Shown here: positions 56,131-62,376 of the stretch, one piece after another
Layout of the letters: each line of letters starts with the position of its first letter
Position numbering within the stretch: the stretch's first letter is position 1
NCBI RefSeq assembly: GCF_002699855.1
Contig: NZ_LKBW01000068.1
Coordinates: 1 to 62,376 of the forward strand
Direction of reading: 5' to 3'
DNA length: 62,376 nucleotides
Source: Pseudomonas amygdali
GTDB lineage: Bacteria; Pseudomonadota; Gammaproteobacteria; Pseudomonadales; Pseudomonadaceae
The notes under the pieces: generated by a model
What the model was told of the DNA's origin: nothing
What the model saw: the letters and a program-made list of their open reading frames with translations, nothing else
The model's database searches: none
Program-made: the position numbers and the translations under genes

Positions 56131-57101
56131 CGGGAGGCCTCGATGCGTACGCGTGGGTCCAGCAGGTAATACAGGCCATCCACGATCAGGTTGAGCACCA
56201 CGAAAATCACCACGACCACCATCAGGTAAGCGACCACCACCGGGCGATCAAGCATGTTGATGCTGTCGAGGATCAGCTTGCCGGCACCGGGCCAGGCAAA
56301 AATGCTCTCGGTTACCACGGCGTAGGCGATAGTCGAACCCAGTTCCATGGCCAGCACCGTCACCACCGGGATCATGGTGTTGCGCATGACGTGCATGCAC
56401 ATCACACGCATCGGCGAAAGGCCCTTGGCCCGGGCGAATTTGACGAATTCCTGAGGCAGCACCTCACGCACTCCGGCACGGGTCAGGCGCAGCACCAGCG
56501 AAATCTTGAACAGCGCCAGGTTCAGCGCAGGCAGTAGCAGATGTTGCAAACCGTCCAGCGTCAGCCATGACCATTGCACACCCAGCCATTCACGGGTTTC
56601 GCCCCGACCGCTGGCCGGCAGCCAGCCCAGCGTGATCGAGAACAGCATGATCATCATCAATGCCACCCAGAACGCCGGCAGCGAAAAACCGACGATGCTG
56701 GCCGCCATCATCAGCCGGGAAAGCGGGTGCTCGGGGTACATACCAGCGAACATGCCCAACGGCACACCGATGACTACGGCCAGAAACAAGGCGCTGAACG
56801 CCAGCTCAAAGGTCGCGGGCAAGCGCTGCAGAATCAGGCGCATTGCATCTTCGTGGTACACAAAACTTTGCCCAAGATTGCCGTGAACCGCGCCTTTGAG
56901 AAAAATCAGGTACTGCTGCCACAGCGGCTGATCCAGCCCCAGATGAGCGATGGCCTGCAGACGTTCGGCCTGATTGAGGTCTTCACCAACCAGAATATCC
57001 ATCGGATTACCGATGGCGTTGAGGCCGACGAACACCACCACGGTCATCAACAGAATGACCAGCAACGACTGAGTGAGCCTGCGCAACGCCCAGCCGATCA
57101 T
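56127..57101 (-). CDS. ABC transporter permease, DppB/OppB-like
   Basis: The 324-aa permease starts MIGWALRRLTQSLLVILLMTVVVF and has the EAA loop VREVLPQEFVKFARAKGLSPMRVMCMHVMRNTMIPV. ATG 57101 forms an ATGA overlap with the flavoprotein stop and fits the OppB N-terminus. It forms the membrane channel together with the next permease. Confidence 0.88.
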   Translation of the reverse strand: MIGWALRRLTQSLLVILLMTVVVFVGLNAIGNPMDILVGEDLNQAERLQAIAHLGLDQPLWQQYLIFLKGAVHGNLGQSFVYHEDAMRLILQRLPATFELAFSALFLAVVIGVPLGMFAGMYPEHPLSRLMMAASIVGFSLPAFWVALMMIMLFSITLGWLPASGRGETREWLGVQWSWLTLDGLQHLLLPALNLALFKISLVLRLTRAGVREVLPQEFVKFARAKGLSPMRVMCMHVMRNTMIPVVTVLAMELGSTIAYAVVTESIFAWPGAGKLILDSINMLDRPVVVAYLMVVVVIFVVLNLIVDGLYYLLDPRVRIEASR

Positions 57102-58558
57102 TGGCGCAGCTCTTCGGCGGTCGGCTGGCTGGCCACCCACTCATCGCCCAGCAGCTCCGGTTCGGCGTAATCGAGCATGGTGTCGAAATGCAGCGCGATG
57201 TCCTCATTGAACAGCTGCCCGACCAAGGCATGGGCCAGACGCTTGGAGCCTTCGCTGATGGCAGGAATATCCCCGGACACCGCGCCATAGCTCAGCGCTG
57301 CCGGGTAACTGAAGCAATGGATATGGTTCAGCCCCGGACAGGCGCCGGGGGTCTTTTCCTGAAACTCGAAACAATTGCCCAAATCCGGCAGCACCGCCAG
57401 TTCGCTGTCGGTTTCGCCTTGCGGCGCTTCGAAACGATCCTGCCAGACGCGAATCTGCGACGAAAACGGGGCAAATTCAGGGCGCTGCCGGAAGTCGGTA
57501 CGAAACCCGGTGGCAAACACCACAAAATCGGCCTCGATACGCGCTTTGGGCGTGTTCAGCCACACGCCGCCAGCCGGGTTCTGTTCGACTGAAAGCACCG
57601 GGCTGTCGAGCATGAAGCGGGCTTTGCCCGAACCAGAAACTCTGAGCGTACTGCCGCGTGGCGGTGGCACTTGCTTAGTGTTCAGGTAGTGGCGAATGCG
57701 CCATTTCCAGATATCCGGCAGGCGCCAATAACCGTGAACCATGCCCGGGTTACCGACCCCCTTGCCTTTGTTGATGCGAGGCAGCTCGGCGCGCCGGATG
57801 AGCAGGTCAACCCGCGTTGCGCCCGCTTCAAGCGCAGTGGCGGCGCTGTCCATGGCCGATGCGCCACCGCCAATGACTGCCACACGTTTGCCGGTGAACC
57901 AGCCATCCTGCAGGCCCGCCGCCGAATGCGTCCACGAATGCTCCGGCAACTGCCGGGCAAAATCCGGCACCCAGGGGCCGCCCAGACCGTCACGGCCCGT
58001 GGCGAGCACCACATGCCGGGCCAGCAGGAATTGCGTTTGCACAGGCGTCACGATATCCAGTTCGATCAGGCCGTCCGCTCTGGGTGCGACCCGGCTCACC
58101 CGGTGTTCGTTGCGTAAGTCCAGCGCCAGCACCTTGCGATACCAACGCAAGTATTCGGCCCATTGCAGGCGTGGAATCTTGTCCAGTAATGCCCAGCCGT
58201 CGATACCGAATTGCGCTTCGTACCAGGCGCGGAACGTCAGCGCCGGCAGCCCCAGCGCCGGTCCGGTCAGTTGCTTTGGCGAACGCAGGGTTTCCATTCG
58301 CGCGGTGGTTGCCCAAGGGCCTTCGAAACCGGCCGGGGACTGATCGAAAATCACCGCCGCCACGCCGAGGTTGCGCAGTTCTGCGGCCAGAGCAAGACCG
58401 GCCATGCCACCGCCGATGATCGCCACATCAAGCACTGCCTGCCCGGCGCTCACCCTGGCTTTGACCCAGGGCCTGGCGGGCAGGTCCAGCCAGGCCAGAT
58501 CCTGCTGCAAACGAGCTTCCAGGGCCGCCAGACCAGCGGGTGCATTTACATCTGACAT
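57098..58558 (-). CDS. FAD/NAD(P)-dependent oxidoreductase (flavin monooxygenase-like)
   Basis: This 486-aa flavoprotein has an FAD Rossmann motif VAIIGGGMAGLALAAEL near residue 45, a second NADP-binding motif VAVIGGGASAMDSAATAL and ATGFRTD near the C-terminal third, as in class B flavin monooxygenases and ornithine-hydroxylase-like proteins. The FMO fingerprint is not complete. It is first in the operon with the ABC transporter, so the imported compound is its probable substrate. Start at ATG 58558. Confidence 0.82.
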   Translation of the reverse strand: MSDVNAPAGLAALEARLQQDLAWLDLPARPWVKARVSAGQAVLDVAIIGGGMAGLALAAELRNLGVAAVIFDQSPAGFEGPWATTARMETLRSPKQLTGPALGLPALTFRAWYEAQFGIDGWALLDKIPRLQWAEYLRWYRKVLALDLRNEHRVSRVAPRADGLIELDIVTPVQTQFLLARHVVLATGRDGLGGPWVPDFARQLPEHSWTHSAAGLQDGWFTGKRVAVIGGGASAMDSAATALEAGATRVDLLIRRAELPRINKGKGVGNPGMVHGYWRLPDIWKWRIRHYLNTKQVPPPRGSTLRVSGSGKARFMLDSPVLSVEQNPAGGVWLNTPKARIEADFVVFATGFRTDFRQRPEFAPFSSQIRVWQDRFEAPQGETDSELAVLPDLGNCFEFQEKTPGACPGLNHIHCFSYPAALSYGAVSGDIPAISEGSKRLAHALVGQLFNEDIALHFDTMLDYAEPELLGDEWVASQPTAEELRQ

Positions 58559-58798
58559 TGATCGGTACTCGAAAAAATGTTCGGGCCACAAGCCCAAGCG
58601 GTGACTCAAACACTTCAAGAATCATTCCAATGTCGCATTAAATGAATTCTTTAAGCCTTTGAATGCTTATTTCGAATAGTAAGAGGCGCTTTTTATTCTC
58701 GCAATGCGCAAAAAAGCATATTGATATTCCTGAATGGAATTTTAACGGGCTCTGCGTGCAGTGCCGTGGAGCGTCACGACACGCATTGCACCTTACGC

Positions 58799-59749
58799 TC
58801 ACTCGGCATAAATGCTCTGCAACAGGGCATCGTGCGCGCTGGCTTCGTGCATGATCATTGCCGGCAACAGGGTTTTTGCGCTGTCGGCAATCTCATCGAT
58901 CAGCGCGCTTGCCACATCGGACAACGGGCTGGCGAAGGCTGAAATCAGACCGAAGAAAAACGGGATGTTGCAGGCGATCGGCCGGACCACTACACCTTGC
59001 AACGGCACGCCGATAGCGGTGAACGGATCGACCAGCGCAATGCCCAGCCCGACTCTGGCCATTTGCATGGCGATCAGGGACGTATTGGTGTCAAGCATGC
59101 GCGGCGGCTGACCGCCCGCGTCCTGAAACGCCTTGTCGATGCGTCGACGAAAGCGATACGGGTTGGCCATGGTGATCAGCGTTTGCTGACGCAGCAGCTC
59201 CATCGACAGCACTTCATGGGTGGCCAGCGCAGAATCGGCAGGCAATACCGCCACGCAAGGCGCTTCGCCGATCCAGTGGATTTCCAGGCCGCGATGCTCC
59301 AGCGGCAGGCTTACCGCGCCCAGGTCCATGGTTTTCGACAACACGGCCTGAACCACATTCTCCGGGGACATGCTCTGCAACTGGATCTGTTGCGGACGCA
59401 GATGTTCAGGCAAGCGCGACAAGGCCGTGGGCAGCAAGCCAGCCGCCAGGGCCGAGATCGCCACCAGCTTGATCTGGTGATTTTCTTCCTGGGCAATATG
59501 CTGCGCACGTTGGCGGATATTCCGCACGCCCAGCAGCGCGCTCTCCACTTCGCCATACATCATGAACGCCTTGTGGGTAGGCGTGACCTTCGGCCCGCTG
59601 CGCTCGAACAAGGCAAAGCCTAATTCCTGCTCAAGCTCCTGAATAGCCCGTGTAACCGATGGCTGAGAACGGCCAAGCATTTTCCCGGCAGCAGTGACAC
59701 TGCCTGCCGACATGACCGCCGCGAAGGCTTCGAGCTGACGCAAATCCAT
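58799..59749 (-). CDS. LysR-family transcriptional regulator
   Basis: The 316-aa regulator has the N-terminal HTH MDLRQLEAFAAVMSAGSVTAAGKMLGRSQPSVTRAIQELEQELGFALFER and a two-lobe effector domain (ALDVSLPL-type strands, LLPTALSRLPEHL). It is on the same strand as the flavoprotein-ABC operon, 240 bp upstream, and probably controls it. Of two close ATGs, 59749 has better spacing to the AAGG; 59755 would add two residues. Confidence 0.85.
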   Translation of the reverse strand: MDLRQLEAFAAVMSAGSVTAAGKMLGRSQPSVTRAIQELEQELGFALFERSGPKVTPTHKAFMMYGEVESALLGVRNIRQRAQHIAQEENHQIKLVAISALAAGLLPTALSRLPEHLRPQQIQLQSMSPENVVQAVLSKTMDLGAVSLPLEHRGLEIHWIGEAPCVAVLPADSALATHEVLSMELLRQQTLITMANPYRFRRRIDKAFQDAGGQPPRMLDTNTSLIAMQMARVGLGIALVDPFTAIGVPLQGVVVRPIACNIPFFFGLISAFASPLSDVASALIDEIADSAKTLLPAMIMHEASAHDALLQSIYAE

Positions 59750-59857
59750 AAGCATGCCTTGATCGATACATAGCCAATGAGGAAGCGCGACGCAATGCGC
59801 CCTCTGTTCAAAGCGCGAAAGTCTACACGCTGATGGAGCACTGGGTGAATGAACACC

Positions 59858-60913
59858 TCACCCGGCGATCATTACCCGGTTTCGGCCTTGTTGTTTGCCC
59901 AGATAAAGCGACGTGTCGGCACGATTGAGGGTTATCTGAAAGGTCTCGCCCGCGGCAAGGGTTGCCATGGCAAGGGTTGCGGTGACCGCAATGCTGCGTT
60001 CATCGATCTGCCCGGCCTCTTCAGCAATACGCCGCCAGATGCGCTCCGCCACCCGCAGCGCATCATCGGGCGCGGTGTCCGGCATCAGCACCAAAAACTC
60101 CTCACCGCCCCAACGGGCAGCCATATCGCTGTTGCGCACGCTTGAATTGATGACTTCGGCCACCCGCTGCAACACCGCGTCACCGGTCTCATGCCCGTGA
60201 AGATCATTGATCTGTTTGAAATGATCGATGTCGAGCAGGATCAGTGAAGCCGAGAACCCCTGACGCCTTGCCTCCAGCTCGCGTATGCGATGCAGGACTC
60301 TCCTGCGCGTATAAAGATTGGTCAGGCTGTCGCGGTTGGCAATATGAAACAGGCTCAGTTGCATCGACGACGTGAAACGTACCGAGAGTGCGGTGGCATA
60401 AATCGACAGGACAGTGGCCACCAGCGCATTGACGATACCGAACGCATCAAGCACGTTCTGGCTAAGGCCTGATTCCTGGCCCATGTGCCGGCGAAAGGCG
60501 AAGCATCCGACCAGCGACAGGAGTATCGCCAGGCTATAGGCAATGCGTCTGATAGCGACCAGTTGAAAGGTAAAGGCAATGATCGGGATCACGCAGAACA
60601 GGTAGAAGCTGAAGTTGCTTTCCCAGCCCAACTCCCATGTCGCGAGCAGTGCATGGCCGATGATTTCCAGACACATCAGTTGTCCGGCCTGGCGATAGCG
60701 CTGTCTGCGGATCAGGTAAAGGCAGTTGATGTAGAGCAGCGTGCTGACGATGTTCGCTACCCACAGGACCTTCATGCCCAGCCCCAGGAACACCATCAGC
60801 AAGACACAGTGAATGCCCAGCGCGACATACAAGATCGGAGTGATGTGTTTCCAGAACTGGATAGCCGTCTCCTTGAATAGCTGGGTGCGGTCTTCCGTCG
60901 GGAGGGTCATCAT
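59858..60913 (-). CDS. Diguanylate cyclase with membrane sensor (GGDEF)
   Basis: The 351-aa protein has about six N-terminal membrane helices (20-180) of a seven-helix-like sensor type without recognisable ligand motif, then a GGDEF domain: NRDSLTNLYTRRRVLHRI, LLDIDHFKQINDLHGHETGDAVL and the active-site RWGGEEF. The inhibitory I-site RNSD precedes GGEEF by five residues, so product inhibition by c-di-GMP is expected. It makes c-di-GMP from two GTP. ATG-ATG at 60913/60910 is preceded by a GTG in frame. Upstream sequence shows no partner. Confidence 0.87.
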   Translation of the reverse strand: MMTLPTEDRTQLFKETAIQFWKHITPILYVALGIHCVLLMVFLGLGMKVLWVANIVSTLLYINCLYLIRRQRYRQAGQLMCLEIIGHALLATWELGWESNFSFYLFCVIPIIAFTFQLVAIRRIAYSLAILLSLVGCFAFRRHMGQESGLSQNVLDAFGIVNALVATVLSIYATALSVRFTSSMQLSLFHIANRDSLTNLYTRRRVLHRIRELEARRQGFSASLILLDIDHFKQINDLHGHETGDAVLQRVAEVINSSVRNSDMAARWGGEEFLVLMPDTAPDDALRVAERIWRRIAEEAGQIDERSIAVTATLAMATLAAGETFQITLNRADTSLYLGKQQGRNRVMIAG

Positions 60914-60916
60914 CAC

Positions 60917-61315
60917 GTTATCTCGAAATGCAGGTGGAATATGACCATGAGCGTGGGGTGAAGATCATGATGTGTTGTCGGCCTGAACCGACGCTGCTTG
61001 ATACGGCGGCTCGATAATATGTTGGTTTGCACAGCGCAAACGCCGTGGCATGTGCCGAAGGAGTCAAATGGACATCACTGATGGCAAGTAGTGCAATCAG
61101 ATGCCTGATTTTCCTGAACCACTGGCAGCAGGCACGGGCCTGCACATCAGGCTCGTTGGCGAGATCGGTAAGGGATGACGGCTTTTCTTCAATTTGCAGT
61201 AGCGATCCCGGTGTTCTGGAAATACTATCGGGACCGGACATTGTGTTGATCGCGCTGCGCCCATCAGCCCGCCAACACGCAGGCAGCCCTGAATGATTCA
61301 GAAGGAAGCGTACCG
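60917..61315. other. Intergenic region without a supported gene
   Basis: This 399-bp gap lies between the divergent diguanylate cyclase and dienelactone hydrolase genes. Frames of about 90-107 codons are open on both strands, but none has a ribosome site or a recognisable product. I see no clear promoter, repeat or RNA gene, apart from the GAAGGAAG ribosome site of the hydrolase at 61302-61309. Confidence 0.6.
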
Positions 61316-62216
61316 ATGGAACGTCTCACTGCAAAAGACTTTGCCCCTGAATTGCTTGAGCTTTACGACTACTACGCGCACGGCCGGATCAATCGACGCG
61401 AGTTTCTCGATCGGGCTGCGCTGTTCACCTTCGGCGGCCTGACCGCCAGCGCGCTGCTCGCTTCCCTCAGCCCCAACTACGCGCTGGCCGAACAGGTGGA
61501 ATTCACCGATCCGGATATCGTTGCCGAGTATGTGTCCTACCCCTCACCCAAGGGGCATGGTCAGGTTCGTGGCTATCTGGTACGCCCGGCAAAAGCCACC
61601 GGCAAAAGCCACCGGCAAAGTACCGGCAGTGGTCGTGGTGCATGAAAACCGCGGTTTGAACCCCTATATCGAAGACGTTGCCCGCCGTGTGGCCAAAGCC
61701 GGTTTCATCGCGCTGGCACCTGATGGCCTGTCCTCGGTCGGCGGCTATCCTGGCAATGACGACAAGGGCCGGGAGCTTCAGCAGACCGTTAACCCGGAAA
61801 AGCTCATGAACGATTTCTTCGCTGCCATCGAGTGGCTGATGAAGCATGACGCGAGAACCGGCAAGGTCGGCATCACCGGTTTCTGTTATGGCGGCGGCGT
61901 GGCCAACGCTGCCGCCGTGGCGTACCCGGAACTGGGCGCTGCCGTATCGTTCTATGGCCGCCAGCCCAACGCCGAAGACGTGGTGAAGATCAAGGCGCCG
62001 GTCATGATTCACTACGGCGAACTGGACACCCGCATCAACGAAGGCTGGCCGGCCTATGAAAAAGCCTTGAAAGCTGCGGGCAAGACGTACGAAACGTACA
62101 TTTATCCGGGTGCCAACCACGGCTTCCACAATGACTCCACCCCGCGTTACGACGAAGCCGCGGCCAAACTGGCCTGGGACCGCACATTGGGGTGGTTCAA
62201 CAAATACCTGGTTTAA
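61316..62216 (+). pseudogene. Tat-exported dienelactone hydrolase, frameshifted by a 13-bp tandem duplication
   Basis: The N-terminal part has a twin-arginine signal ([24 protein letters not shown]). The main part has the dienelactone-hydrolase triad: Cys in GFCYGGG, Asp in YGELDTRI and His in ANHGFHND. The two lie in different frames because AAAAGCCACCGGC occurs twice (61591-61603 and 61604-61616). Removing one copy restores 295 codons and the expected [19 protein letters not shown] junction. As it stands the protein ends after about 109 residues. A start inside the second frame would lack the signal peptide. Confidence 0.88.
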
Positions 62217-62289
62217 GTTCTGGCCGAACGGCGCGGCACGGATCTGTGACACGCAGAATCACGCAAGGCATTCCCACGCAGGAGTGGTA

Positions 62290-62376
62290 TGACCCCCGAA
62301 GGTTGGACGCAACCTTTGGAGGCGTCATGGGTAAATATACAGTGCAGGCAAAACTCGCAGCCGTGAAAGAATATTG
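62290..62376 (+). mobile_element. Left end of an IS3-type insertion sequence, cut by the window edge
   Basis: Sequence from about 62290 (TGACCCCCGAAGGTTGGACG) looks like an IS3-family terminal inverted repeat, beginning with TG and carrying a GTTGGAC core. It is followed at once by the start of a transposase gene. The right end and target duplication are outside the window. The true left border could be a few bases further left. Confidence 0.6.
62327..62376 (+). CDS. IS3/IS150-type transposase OrfA, N-terminal start only
   Basis: ATG 62327 with GGAGG upstream begins MGKYTVQAKLAAVKEY, the usual start of OrfA HTH proteins of the IS150-like subgroup. Only 16 codons are in the window. Confidence 0.65.
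   Translation, partial: MGKYTVQAKLAAVKEY

Noticed and set aside
60918..61296. Open frames of about 90-107 codons on both strands in the gap before the dienelactone hydrolase
   Set aside because: No ribosome site, no recognisable motif and overlapping in opposite directions. No support for a gene.

Overview
The window looks like accessory chromosome of a Pseudomonas, most probably of the P. syringae complex. This rests on protein style and gene content: a coniferyl-aldehyde-dehydrogenase type ALDH, a membrane PQQ dehydrogenase, a lipopeptide-type NRPS relic with a SalA/SyrF-like LuxR regulator and a syr-syp-like box, and a Pseudomonas-type palindromic intergenic repeat. No rRNA, tRNA or CRISPR array was seen. 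Several loci are visibly decaying.

Layout. (1) 1-1.7 kb: two plus-strand genes of unrecognised, possibly type VI secretion-associated type; the first has no start codon. (2) 1.9-8.9 kb: a minus-strand catabolic operon (DUF2147 protein, TorF-like porin, FGGY kinase, class II aldolase, class III aminotransferase, a metal-ligand-less aldolase-like protein, MFS transporter), divergent from a TetR gene that is followed by an aldehyde dehydrogenase gene. (3) 11.5-19.5 kb: a wrecked NRPS whose first module is predicted to load Leu, with a LuxR fragment at one end and an intact LuxR gene at the other. (4) 19.5-21.9 kb: PQQ dehydrogenase. (5) 22-31 kb: a tetritol (threitol/erythritol-type) uptake and catabolism locus with SorC regulator, RpiB-like isomerase, sugar ABC transporter, two dehydrogenases and DhaK/DhaL-like kinase. 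Its ABC ATPase is broken by a 10-bp duplication and its zinc dehydrogenase by a deletion. (6) 31.2-31.6 kb: fused SDR and LysR relics.

(7) 31.7-49.5 kb is the centre of interest: an apparently undescribed gene cluster. Sixteen minus-strand genes, mostly overlapping or separated by under 40 bp, encode a nucleotidyltransferase, an unknown protein, a class III aminotransferase, an SRPBCC protein, a reductase-type SDR, a desaturase, two dCTP-deaminase-like proteins, a PPDK/rifampin-phosphotransferase-like dikinase, two CYTH/triphosphate-tunnel-like paralogues, an HPr-kinase-like kinase, a dNMP-kinase-like kinase, an alkaline-phosphatase-superfamily phosphodiesterase, a HAD phosphatase and a GntR regulator. 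Divergent from them are a fold-III PLP amino-acid decarboxylase and an SMR exporter. Both arms are preceded by close sigma-54 (-24/-12) matches, with palindromic or repeated candidate activator sites between. The enzyme set suggests a phosphorylated, perhaps nucleotide-like or amino-acid-derived small molecule that is exported. The first operon gene contains a GGCA tetranucleotide tract that could act as a phase switch. In both paralogue pairs one member has lost key active-site residues.

(8) 49.5-59.7 kb: a metallophosphoesterase, then a LysR-flavoprotein-peptide-type ABC transporter-CMD (AhpD-like) operon. (9) 59.9-62.4 kb: a diguanylate cyclase, a Tat-exported dienelactone hydrolase broken by a 13-bp duplication, and the left end of an IS3-type insertion sequence cut by the window edge.
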